DNA of 8,914 nucleotides from NCBI GenBank assembly GCA_947038135.1, contig CAMQVM010000046.1, positions 1-8,914 of the forward strand. The letters run 5' to 3'. Origin of the DNA: an uncultured Rikenellaceae bacterium. GTDB lineage: Bacteria; Bacteroidota; Bacteroidia; Bacteroidales; Rikenellaceae. Shown in pieces: positions 1 to 6,777 of the stretch. Below the pieces are notes generated by a model that did not search any database, was not told where the DNA came from, and worked only from the letters and a program-made list of their open reading frames with translations. Both the position numbers and the translations under genes were made by a program. Position 1 is the first letter of the stretch. Every line of letters begins with the position of its first letter.

Positions 1-767
1 GGAATAGTAAATACCTCACGGTTATAACTGTCAGCTAGGTTTGCAGTGGCTAGCGAGCCGCCTCGTAGTGGTGATTCCATCATGCAGGTAGCTGTTGAGA
101 GCCCCGCAATTATACGGTTGCGCTGCAAAAAGCTCGCCTTGTTTATTTCACTTAGAGATGTAAACTCGGTGATTAATGCTCCACCTTTAGCAAGTATGGT
201 TTTTGCTAGGTCACGGTGTGAGCTCGGGTACATTTGATTTAGTCCATGAGCTAATACCGCTACTGTGCGGAGTCCATACTCTAGTGCTGCACGGTGTGCA
301 ATGGCATCAATACCATACGCTAGCCCACTTACTATAACAGCATTAGGGTAGTGCTCGGCAATCTGCTCTATCATTCTAACAGTAGACGATGAGCCGTAGT
401 CGCTATATTTACGTGTGCCTACAACCGATACCCAAAGGTGGGTGTCTGATAAAAAATCTAGGTCTCCCTTAATATATAGCACTGTTGGTGGGTCATCGCA
501 TCCTGCAAGGTTTGTAGGGTACTCTTCGCTACCATATGTTACGGTGCGTATGTTATATTTAGATATAAATTCAAGCTCGGTGTTTACCGCCTCTTCATTT
601 GCCGAAAAGAGTATTTTTGTAGCCTCCTCAAAGCTTAAATCGTTATCCATAAGCTCATCTTTTGTGAGCGACAAAATATTTGCTGAGGTGTCATAATCAT
701 TTAGCAACAGTGCTAATTTTGAGCAGTGCACCTTAGATAATGATAATCTTATATCATCTTTTAACAT
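1..767 (-). CDS. dprA: DNA-processing protein DprA, C-terminus cut by window edge
   Basis: DprA binds incoming single-stranded DNA and loads RecA during natural transformation, in the cytoplasm. Reading the minus strand from the ATG at 767-765 gives 255 uninterrupted codons that run off the left edge. Visible family features are a short N-terminal helical region (about 1-65), EYP at 82-84 before a DPP-type segment (92-94), and then the Rossmann-like core. The core includes VVGTR (115-119), SGLAYGIDAIAH (147-158), AVLAHGL with YP (170-181), TEF (200-202), QRNRIIAGLS (215-224) and GGSLATA (236-242). Bacteroidota DprA is usually about 370 residues, so the core's end and any C-terminal winged-helix domain lie outside. 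The N-terminal segment lacks the glycine-rich helix-hairpin-helix wording often seen (VHCSKLALLL at 13-22). The start overlaps the tadA stop by one base, which suggests translational coupling. Family identity is secure; competence of this organism is not shown. Confidence 0.93.
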   Translation of the reverse strand, partial: MLKDDIRLSLSKVHCSKLALLLNDYDTSANILSLTKDELMDNDLSFEEATKILFSANEEAVNTELEFISKYNIRTVTYGSEEYPTNLAGCDDPPTVLYIKGDLDFLSDTHLWVSVVGTRKYSDYGSSSTVRMIEQIAEHYPNAVIVSGLAYGIDAIAHRAALEYGLRTVAVLAHGLNQMYPSSHRDLAKTILAKGGALITEFTSLSEINKASFLQRNRIIAGLSTATCMMESPLRGGSLATANLADSYNREVFTI

Positions 768-1198
768 TAGCGTAATTTTTTAAAGAATGATTTTATTAAG
801 CTGCTACACTCCTCTTCACATACACCTTTTTCGACTAATGTTTTAGGGTGGAGTAGGGTGTCTGAGATTGTAGAATAGCCCCTTTTTGGCTCTGGAGCAC
901 CATATACAACTCGGTCGATCTGTGCCCAAGATAGCGCAGCAGCACACATTGGGCATGGCTCAACTGTTACATATATTGTGCATCCTTTAAGGTATTTGCC
1001 CCCTATATGCTCTGTGGCGGCTGTTATTGCCTGCATCTCTGCATGAGCAGTAGGGTCACAAAGGCTCTCTACTAGGTTGTGGGCACGGGCAATAACTGCT
1101 CCATTACATACTATTACTGCACCTATCGGAACCTCTCCTATTTTGTATGCTTGTTCGGCCTCTTTTAAGGCGTGTTTCATGTATTGAATATCGTTCAT
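767..1198 (-). CDS. tadA: tRNA(Arg) adenosine-34 deaminase TadA
   Basis: This is a 143-residue cytidine/deoxycytidylate-deaminase-fold enzyme, a normal length for TadA. It is expected to convert adenosine 34 in the anticodon of tRNA-Arg(ACG) to inosine so that one tRNA reads several CGN codons. The zinc and catalytic residues are present: H52 and E54 in DPTAHAE (48-54), and C82 and C85 in PCPMC (81-85). The EVPIGAVIV strand (22-30) and N41 before the active site also fit TadA, whose asparagine contacts the flipped adenosine. DPTAHAE favours TadA over guanine or cytosine deaminases, although a general nucleoside deaminase cannot be fully excluded. The ATG at 1198-1196 gives the standard N-terminus (MNDIQYMKHAL); a second ATG at codon 7 is possible but would trim the first helix. 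Its TAA stop shares a base with the dprA ATG, so the two are probably one transcript. Confidence 0.93.
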   Translation of the reverse strand: MNDIQYMKHALKEAEQAYKIGEVPIGAVIVCNGAVIARAHNLVESLCDPTAHAEMQAITAATEHIGGKYLKGCTIYVTVEPCPMCAAALSWAQIDRVVYGAPEPKRGYSTISDTLLHPKTLVEKGVCEEECSSLIKSFFKKLR

Positions 1199-1243
1199 AT
1201 AGATATATTTTTTATTATCTCTCTATTATCAAGTGTTTTTAAG

Positions 1244-1274
1244 TTGTTTTATCACTTTTAAAACATTACATTTG
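1244..1274 (+). promoter_or_regulatory. Candidate promoter for aspS
   Basis: TTG at 1244-1246 is followed after a 20-base spacer by TACATTTG (1267-1274), a full match to the Bacteroidota -7 consensus TAnnTTTG at the usual distance. Transcription would start a few bases downstream, leaving a leader of roughly 40 nt before the aspS ATG at 1323. It lies back-to-back with the minus-strand candidate promoter for tadA. Confidence 0.6.
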
Positions 1275-1287
1275 TAAATATTTTCAG

Positions 1288-1317
1288 TAAAAGTAATAAA
1301 TATCACATAAAAAACAA
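1288..1317 (-). promoter_or_regulatory. Candidate promoter for tadA-dprA
   Basis: On the minus strand, TTG at 1317-1315 is followed after 19 bases by TACTTTTA (1295-1288). This matches the Bacteroidota -33/-7 pattern (TTTG, about 20 bases, TAnnTTTG) at seven of eight positions in the -7 box. It would give a leader of roughly 80 nt before tadA. AT-rich sequence makes chance matches common, so this is a candidate only. Confidence 0.4.
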
Positions 1318-1322
1318 TACTT

Positions 1323-3068
1323 ATGTACAGAACACATACTTGTGGCGATCTACGATTAGAGAATGTAGATCAAATAATCACACTTTCAGGCTGGGTGCAA
1401 AAGGCACGTTCGCTGGGTGCAATGACTTTTATTGATCTACGAGATCGTTACGGAATCACGCAGGTTGTAGTCGAAGAGGGCTCTGCTGATTTAGTTAAAG
1501 AGGCAGCGGCAGCGTTAGGTCGTGAATATGTTATCACGGTGAGTGGTAAAGTTGTTGAGCGTCAGTCTAAAAACTCTAAAATTGCTACTGGCGATATAGA
1601 GATAATTGCTACTGATATAACAATATTAAGTAAGAGCGATACCCCTCCGTTTACTATCGAAGAAAATAGTGATGGTGGCGATGAGTTACGTATGAAGTAT
1701 CGTTATTTAGACCTTCGTCGTCCTCCACTAAAGCGCAATATGATACTACGTCATAAAATGGCACAAGCTGTACGTAATTATCTTGATAGTCAAAATTTCT
1801 TGGAGATAGAAACTCCATATCTTATAAAATCTACTCCTGAGGGTGCACGTGACTTTATCGTGCCTTCACGTATGAATACGGGCGAGTTTTATGCTCTTCC
1901 TCAATCACCTCAAACTTTTAAGCAACTGCTTATGGTGTCGGGATATGATCGATACTTTCAAATAGTTAGGTGTTTCAGAGATGAGGATCTTAGAGCAGAC
2001 CGCCAGCCAGAATTTACACAAATAGATTGTGAAATGGCATTTGTAGAGCGTGAAGATGTACTATCTACCTTTGAAGGAATGATCAAAAGTATGTTTAAAA
2101 CTATAATGGGTGTAGAAATTGATTATCAATTTCCTCGTATGTCGTGGCAAGATGCAATGGCATATTATGGAAACGATAAGCCTGATATACGTTTTGAAAT
2201 GAAAATAAACGATGTTACAGATGTCGTTAAAGGTTCCGATTTCCCTATTTTTGATAGCGCTGAGTATATCGGTGCTATTGCTGCTGAGGGGTGTGCTGCC
2301 TATACACGCAAGCAGATCGATGCCCTTACAGCTTTCGTGAAGCGTCCGCAGGTTGGTGCTACGGGTATGGTATATGTTAAATGTGAAGCAGGTGGTCAAT
2401 ATAAATCTAGTGTTGATAAGTTTTATAGTGCTGAGCAATTGGCGGATTTAGCTGCTAAATGTGGCGCTAAAGAGGGCGATTTGATACTTCTTCTTTGTGG
2501 TGATCGCAAAAAGACTCTTTCAGCTCTTTCAGCTCTTAGGCTTGAGATGGGTGATATATTAGGGCTTCGTGATAATAGTAAGTTTGCGCCTCTATGGGTC
2601 GTAGATTTTCCTCTGCTTGAGTGGGACGAAGAGACAGAGCGTTTTTATGCTATGCATCATCCGTTTACATCTCCTGTAAAAGAAGATTTAGAGCTGTTTA
2701 GTACTGATCCAGGTAAAGTTAGAGCTGATGCTTATGACTTTATCTTAAATGGTACTGAAGTAGGTGGTGGCTCAATTCGTATACATGAGGCAGAGTTACA
2801 AGAGAGAATGTTTGAGGTGCTAGGGTTTACTCCTGAGCAGGCACAAGAGCAGTTTGGTTTTATCATTAACGCCTTTAAGTTTGGTGCTCCGCCACATGGT
2901 GGTATAGCCTTTGGGTTTGATAGGTTCTGTTCGCTATTTGGCGGAACTGAAACTATTAGAGATTATATTGCGTTCCCTAAAAATAACTCTGGGCGTGATG
3001 TTATGATAGACTCGCCATCGCCAGTTGTTGAAGAGCAGTTAAAAGAGCTAGGTATCTCATTGCGTTAG
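1323..3068 (+). CDS. aspS: Aspartyl-tRNA synthetase
   Basis: This cytoplasmic class IIb synthetase charges tRNA-Asp with aspartate using ATP. The 581-residue product is full length for the bacterial type. In order it has the OB-fold anticodon-binding domain (about 1-105, with GWV at 23-25 and FIDLRDR at 36-42), the start of the catalytic core with the flipping loop STPEGARDF (170-178), motif 2 FRDEDLRADRQPEFTQ (218-233), the bacterial GAD insertion domain (about 285-420), HHPFT (445-449) and motif 3 GGIAFGFDR (526-534). L31 sits where E. coli AspRS has L30 and the non-discriminating Pseudomonas enzyme has histidine, which points to a tRNA-Asp-specific enzyme (inference from motif alignment by eye). 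The ATG at 1323 gives the expected start (MYRTHTCGDL). It has its own candidate promoter and a strong terminator, so it is probably transcribed alone. Confidence 0.98.
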   Translation: MYRTHTCGDLRLENVDQIITLSGWVQKARSLGAMTFIDLRDRYGITQVVVEEGSADLVKEAAAALGREYVITVSGKVVERQSKNSKIATGDIEIIATDITILSKSDTPPFTIEENSDGGDELRMKYRYLDLRRPPLKRNMILRHKMAQAVRNYLDSQNFLEIETPYLIKSTPEGARDFIVPSRMNTGEFYALPQSPQTFKQLLMVSGYDRYFQIVRCFRDEDLRADRQPEFTQIDCEMAFVEREDVLSTFEGMIKSMFKTIMGVEIDYQFPRMSWQDAMAYYGNDKPDIRFEMKINDVTDVVKGSDFPIFDSAEYIGAIAAEGCAAYTRKQIDALTAFVKRPQVGATGMVYVKCEAGGQYKSSVDKFYSAEQLADLAAKCGAKEGDLILLLCGDRKKTLSALSALRLEMGDILGLRDNSKFAPLWVVDFPLLEWDEETERFYAMHHPFTSPVKEDLELFSTDPGKVRADAYDFILNGTEVGGGSIRIHEAELQERMFEVLGFTPEQAQEQFGFIINAFKFGAPPHGGIAFGFDRFCSLFGGTETIRDYIAFPKNNSGRDVMIDSPSPVVEEQLKELGISLR

Positions 3069-3123
3069 ATTCTTGCTATATATATATTCGGGTGTCTATT
3101 CACCTTGTCTAAAATTCACATTT

Positions 3124-3173
3124 ATAGGTCGATTTGCAAATATTATTTGCAAATCGACCTATTTTTTTGTTTT
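3124..3173 (+). terminator. Intrinsic terminator after aspS
   Basis: The left arm 3124-3141 and right arm 3145-3162 are perfect reverse complements (18 bp) around a 3-base loop (ATT). A run of seven T starts at 3162, then one G and four more T. It begins about 55 bases after the aspS stop and should isolate aspS from the downstream SusC-like gene. The T-run lies on the right, as expected for plus-strand transcription. Confidence 0.9.
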
Positions 3174-3270
3174 ATTATGGTGTTTCGGCTTTTTACTGTA
3201 AAGTAGCTTCAAAGTGAGCTGAGGGGCACTATTTTTCAATAATATCTGTTCGATTTACCTTGCAATTAAG

Positions 3271-3290
3271 GTGTAATTTAAAAATTGCAC
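3271..3290. promoter_or_regulatory. Near-palindromic dyad, possible operator
   Basis: GTGTAATTT (3271-3279) faces AAATTGCAC (3282-3290) across two A residues. All nine positions pair if one T-G pair is allowed. The symmetry and 20-bp size resemble a binding site for a dimeric regulator. The left half is part of the 12-mer AAGGTGTAATTT that recurs exactly at 6623-6634 upstream of the acyltransferase gene. No T-run follows, so it is not a terminator. The function is inferred. Confidence 0.4.
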
Positions 3291-3344
3291 TGTACAAAAA
3301 CTTGTAATTCTAGGTTTTATTACTAAATTGCGCTTTTATTGTTG

Positions 3345-3352
3345 TAATTTTG
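3345..3352 (+). promoter_or_regulatory. Candidate -7 box for the SusC-like gene
   Basis: TAATTTTG matches the Bacteroidota -7 consensus TAnnTTTG and lies about 80 bases before the gene. No good TTTG or TTG occurs about 20 bases upstream: the nearest TTG is at 3328-3330, only 14 bases away. If this is the promoter, its -33 part is weak and it may need an activator. TATGTTTA at 3357-3364 is an alternative imperfect -7 box. Confidence 0.35.
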
Positions 3353-3434
3353 GGGGTATGTTTATATGATATTTAGGCGTATTGTTAAACCGTCTACTTA
3401 AATTGCAATATTAACAGTGTTAAAATAGATTTTT

Positions 3435-6400
3435 ATGCAACTTAGTATGAAAAAACATACACGCCTACAAATAGTACTGTTAGTTATATTTACTTTAGAT
3501 TCATTTGCAGCAGTAGACTTATTTGCAGGAGTTCAAAAATTTAAGCCTAAAGGGTATTCACTAATTAATAGTGCTACTAATAATATGTCTCACGCCCGCA
3601 AAACAGAAGTTGCGAAAGTGGGTTTTAACCGTTATAATACTACTTTTGATTACTCTACTGGGTGTGTCGGCGGAAATATACTATCTAATACAACATCATC
3701 AAATATCATAACCCCTATTTCGGGGCGTGTAGCAGGCGCTTATATCGTTGCATCTTCTGGTCAGCTAGGGGGAGCTTCAAAAATCAATATACGTGGCAGT
3801 AGTTCATTGGCGGGCAGTAATCAACCCCTTTTTATAATCGATGGTATGCCAGTGTATAGTGGCGATTATATGAGTAGTTATAATATCGGAAATTTAACTA
3901 ATGATATTAATTATAGTGATATTGAGAGTATAAATGTGCTTAAAGGTGTCGCTTCTACTGCTATTTATGGCTCACGTGGTGTTAATGGTGTAATATTTAT
4001 TACAACAAAAAGAGGAGCAGGAAAAGGAGTAGATAATTTTGCAGTAGAGTTACAATCGTCTGTTGTGTTAGACAAGGTGTCTATTATGCCAAAGTTGCAG
4101 TCTGTTTATGGTGGTGGTTACAAGAGTGTGTTCAATACCAAAATTATAGATGGTGAAGAGTATAATATCCCTGAGTATCGTGCTGCTGCTTCGTGGGGTC
4201 CTAAATTAGATGGCTCTCCATATCTAGCGTGGAATGCTCTTGATGAGTATGATACTGACAACTATATGAAACCTCGTGCGTGGGAGTATCCTGCTAATGA
4301 TTACACTACAATATTTAACAGTGGTATAAGTTACAGCAATAGCATATCTATTGCAGGTTCTAGCAGTCGCCACTCTTATAGGCTATCATACTCTAACCTT
4401 AATCAAACTGGCATTATGGATATGTCAACGTCAGGTCGCAACACCTTATCATTAAGCGCATCGGCAACTCACAACGATAACATAGACTCATGGATAACAG
4501 CCAACTATTCTGCTACCGATGCTCAAGGAAGGCAAAATGTAGGGTATGAAGCAGATAATATAACAAAAAATATATTTCAATCGTCACAAATGCAGCTTGA
4601 TTTTGTAGAGCTTCAAGAGTATATCTCGCCCGATGGTGAGCAGAGGGGGTGGAACCGCATGGATTTCGCAAACTCGTCGGTTGTATCTGTTGATAACCCA
4701 TACTGGACTCTTAATAAAAATTATCAGAGTGACAGCCGTAGTAGGTTGTTTGGTAATGTAGGGGTAAATGTTGGCGTTATCGATAACCTTAAATTTACAG
4801 CTCGAATAGGGGTTGATCGGTGGTCGTTTAATGCTGAAGAACGCATGGCAATAGGATCGCTAGATGGCTCGTCGTATAGCCTTATTGATAATAAAAGTGT
4901 TGAGTATAATGGAGATATACTTGCACGATACAGTAATAGGTTTGTAGATGATATATTTGGGGTTAGTGCATTAGTTGGTTTTAACTCTTCAGTATTAGAG
5001 TATTCATCAAGTGGAGGAGTTACTAGTGGTGGTCTTGTTGCTGCTGATATATACAGCTTGTATAACTCTAAAGGTAGGGCTATACTCTATGATCAAGAGG
5101 TTGACTCACGTGTAAACTCATTTTATGGAGATGTTACCTTTGATTGGAAGCAGCTTATTTACTTAAATATATCTGCACGTAGTGAAAAATCTACTATGGT
5201 TTCTTCTTCAGCTGAATCGCCTCTATATCCCGCACTAAATGGTAGCTTTGTGCTAAGTAGGTTACCGATAGTTAAAGATTTAAAGTGGCTGAATTTCGCT
5301 AAAATACGTGGTGGTTATGCAGCGTCGAGCGGTGGGAATAACGCTTATGCTTTAGGTGGTTACCATACAGCATCGACACCCTTTAGTAGCAACCCTGAGT
5401 TTGATCTTCACTCTACGCTTGGTCGTTCTGATATTGAAATGGAGAGTGTAAAGTTGTGGGAGGTAGGTTTTGAAGCTCAGCTCTTCGATGGTTTGTTTGG
5501 TGTTGATATTTCATACTATGAGCGTACTGCTGCCAATCAAATTATTCCTACTTATGGAGGTGTTTATTCTGATGATTTAACCTCTGGTGATTTACTCTCA
5601 GGTGGTTTAACTTTTGGCGGTTCAACCTCTGGCGGTTCTTCACCTGAACAGGCAACACAGTTCATCAATGCTGGAGAGCTCTTTAGTAGTGGTGTTGAGG
5701 TTACAATTACAGGTGTGCCAATTAGTGATTTTGGGGGTGTGCGTTGGGAGTCAACAGTAAATATAACAACGCTAAATAGTAAAGTTAAATCTATTGCTTC
5801 TGACATCGATTATATAACCCTTGCAAATACTGCATATACAGCTAGCTCTAAGGCAGTCGTTGGTGAGTCTTATCCTATCATTTACGGCACCGATTATCTA
5901 TATGATAACAATGGTGAGAAGCTAATTGGTAGCGATGGTCGCTATCTAGTATCGCCCGACACAAAGCCACTTGCAAAAGCTACACCTGATTTTATGCTAG
6001 GTTTTTCTAATACATTTACATATAAAAACATCCACTTATCTATTCTCTTTGATATGCAGATGGGTGGTAGTATGTACTATCTATCTAACGCATTAGGCAT
6101 GTACTATGGAGTACTTCCTGGTACTGTTATAGCTTCAAATGTAGCTGGTAAAAATGGCGATATCCGTGAAGATGGGTATATTTTAAACGGGGTTTATGGC
6201 ACCTTAAATCAAGCTGGTGAACCTGAATATATAAATGCAGATGGCACTCCTGCATCAAAGGCGGTAGAGAATACAACTATTATATCGGGCTCGCAATATG
6301 GTAGGAGCTTTAGAGGTTTAGATGCAGCTAATGTTTTCAGCACTAACTATATCAAACTGCGTGAGTTGAGTTTAGGTTATACTGTTGATAACAAGTATAC

Positions 6401-6581
6401 AGGTGTTGTTAAGAATCTTAAAGTGTCTGCCTTTGGGCGTAACTTAGCTACTTTTATGACATCGCAAAAACATTTTGACCCTGAATATGTAACATCGGCT
6501 ACTGCTAATGGTTTGGGGTTAGAAACTGGTTATATTCCAACAACAGCAACTTATGGGTTTACTATAAGTTGTGGGTTTTAG
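3435..6581 (+). CDS. Orphan SusC/RagA-like TonB-dependent outer-membrane protein
   Basis: This is a 1048-residue SusC-family protein, expected to be a 22-strand beta-barrel with a plug, importing a large substrate (glycan or peptide) with TonB energy. A basic then hydrophobic N-terminus (about 5-31) looks like a signal peptide. A second ATG at 3447 (M5, then KKHTR) may be the true start. The plug shows ISGRVAG (95-101), NIRGSSSLAGSNQPLFIIDG (118-137) and the DIES...LKG...YGSRG segment (162-182) ending VIFITTKRG. SWGP at 253-256 and GRNL (1001-1004) followed by FDPEY are typical SusC barrel features. The chain ends in an aromatic residue (YGFTISCGF), as barrel proteins usually do. Oddities: no carboxypeptidase-regulatory-like domain lies between signal peptide and plug, the TonB-box-like segment is degenerate (TEVAKVGF, 57-64), no susD follows, and a pentapeptide repeat occurs near 714-733. 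The next genes belong to glycan synthesis. The substrate is unknown. Confidence 0.9.
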   Translation: MQLSMKKHTRLQIVLLVIFTLDSFAAVDLFAGVQKFKPKGYSLINSATNNMSHARKTEVAKVGFNRYNTTFDYSTGCVGGNILSNTTSSNIITPISGRVAGAYIVASSGQLGGASKINIRGSSSLAGSNQPLFIIDGMPVYSGDYMSSYNIGNLTNDINYSDIESINVLKGVASTAIYGSRGVNGVIFITTKRGAGKGVDNFAVELQSSVVLDKVSIMPKLQSVYGGGYKSVFNTKIIDGEEYNIPEYRAAASWGPKLDGSPYLAWNALDEYDTDNYMKPRAWEYPANDYTTIFNSGISYSNSISIAGSSSRHSYRLSYSNLNQTGIMDMSTSGRNTLSLSASATHNDNIDSWITANYSATDAQGRQNVGYEADNITKNIFQSSQMQLDFVELQEYISPDGEQRGWNRMDFANSSVVSVDNPYWTLNKNYQSDSRSRLFGNVGVNVGVIDNLKFTARIGVDRWSFNAEERMAIGSLDGSSYSLIDNKSVEYNGDILARYSNRFVDDIFGVSALVGFNSSVLEYSSSGGVTSGGLVAADIYSLYNSKGRAILYDQEVDSRVNSFYGDVTFDWKQLIYLNISARSEKSTMVSSSAESPLYPALNGSFVLSRLPIVKDLKWLNFAKIRGGYAASSGGNNAYALGGYHTASTPFSSNPEFDLHSTLGRSDIEMESVKLWEVGFEAQLFDGLFGVDISYYERTAANQIIPTYGGVYSDDLTSGDLLSGGLTFGGSTSGGSSPEQATQFINAGELFSSGVEVTITGVPISDFGGVRWESTVNITTLNSKVKSIASDIDYITLANTAYTASSKAVVGESYPIIYGTDYLYDNNGEKLIGSDGRYLVSPDTKPLAKATPDFMLGFSNTFTYKNIHLSILFDMQMGGSMYYLSNALGMYYGVLPGTVIASNVAGKNGDIREDGYILNGVYGTLNQAGEPEYINADGTPASKAVENTTIISGSQYGRSFRGLDAANVFSTNYIKLRELSLGYTVDNKYTGVVKNLKVSAFGRNLATFMTSQKHFDPEYVTSATANGLGLETGYIPTTATYGFTISCGF
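5574..5633 (+). repeat. 15-bp (five-residue) tandem repeat inside the SusC-like gene
   Basis: Four consecutive 15-base units encode DLTSG, DLLSG, GLTFG and GSTSG, and a degenerate fifth unit (GSSPE, 5634-5648) follows. The units keep the reading frame and share TTAACCTCTGG-like wording. The repeat lies after a strand ending in IIPTYGG and before QATQFINAGEL, which in SusC-family proteins falls in the barrel, probably in a surface-exposed loop. In-frame copy-number change could vary this loop without breaking the gene. Confidence 0.75.
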
Positions 6582-6622
6582 TAGAGCGGTGTTGTTTATT
6601 ATCGCAGAAAGTGTTTTTAGAG

Positions 6623-6660
6623 AAGGTGTAATTTTGTAAACTCAATGTAAAATTATGCAC
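6623..6660. promoter_or_regulatory. Dyad with -7-like box upstream of the acyltransferase gene
   Basis: TAATTTT (6629-6635) and AAAATTA (6649-6655) form a perfect 7-bp inverted repeat. It extends inward by two wobble pairs and one A-T pair, and outward to GTG/CAC with a two-base bulge. The left arm contains TAATTTTG (6629-6636), a TAnnTTTG-type -7 box, but no TTG lies about 20 bases before it. The 12-mer AAGGTGTAATTT at 6623-6634 is identical to 3268-3279, and both copies are followed by AAAATT and then GCAC. It may be a promoter or operator for the glycan genes. Confidence 0.35.
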
Positions 6661-6669
6661 ACAGCTATT

Positions 6670-6695
6670 AATAGGGCGGTATCAATAATAGGGCG
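6670..6695 (+). repeat. Short direct repeat AATAGGGCG x2
   Basis: The nonamer AATAGGGCG occurs at 6670-6678 and again at 6687-6695, a 17-base period, in the gap between the SusC-like and acyltransferase genes. It could be a tandem protein-binding site or a chance duplication. No function can be assigned. Confidence 0.35.
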
Positions 6696-6777
6696 TTTGC
6701 TGTTGAATTATAGAGTTGCAGTGTTTAAAGGTAAAGTTAAAAAAGTAGCAAATAATTTTAAGCTGTAAAGGCGATAT

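Larger units (their letters stand above)
3174..3434 (+). other. AT-rich leader region upstream of the SusC-like gene
   Basis: With the terminator segment this makes a 366-base stretch without a gene. No convincing ORF, tRNA or SusD remnant is visible. It holds a near-palindrome at 3271-3290, three TGTAATT words on the plus strand (3272-3278, 3303-3309, 3343-3349), a TAnnTTTG-type box at 3345-3352, and a small ATTGCAAT palindrome at 3402-3409. The density of these elements suggests a regulated promoter region or structured 5' leader, but no regulator can be named. Confidence 0.5.

Noticed and set aside
46..696. Plus-strand open frames at 46-237 and 415-696
   Set aside because: Both lie antisense inside dprA, whose minus-strand frame carries clear family motifs; their products resemble nothing and are shadows.
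2061..2438. Minus-strand open frame of 125 codons
   Set aside because: It lies wholly within aspS (GAD domain region) and encodes a product with no recognisable motif.
3091..3104. Small hairpin GGTG / CACC after aspS
   Set aside because: Only four base pairs and no T-run; the strong 18-bp terminator lies just downstream.
4513..4701. Minus-strand open frame of 62 codons
   Set aside because: Antisense shadow inside the SusC-like gene, with no motif and no start context.
5564..5806. Minus-strand frame with a proline/glutamate/lysine repeat
   Set aside because: The repeat is only the antisense reading of the 15-bp tandem repeat in the SusC-like gene; the plus-strand frame is the real gene.
6582..6660. 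Terminator after the SusC-like gene
   Set aside because: The AT-rich dyad at 6629-6655 has no following T-run, so read-through into the glycan genes cannot be excluded.
6582..6777. Invertible promoter of the kind that controls Bacteroides capsule loci
   Set aside because: No pair of long inverted repeats flanking a promoter is visible here or in 3174-3434, and no UpxY/UpxZ-type gene precedes the glycan genes.
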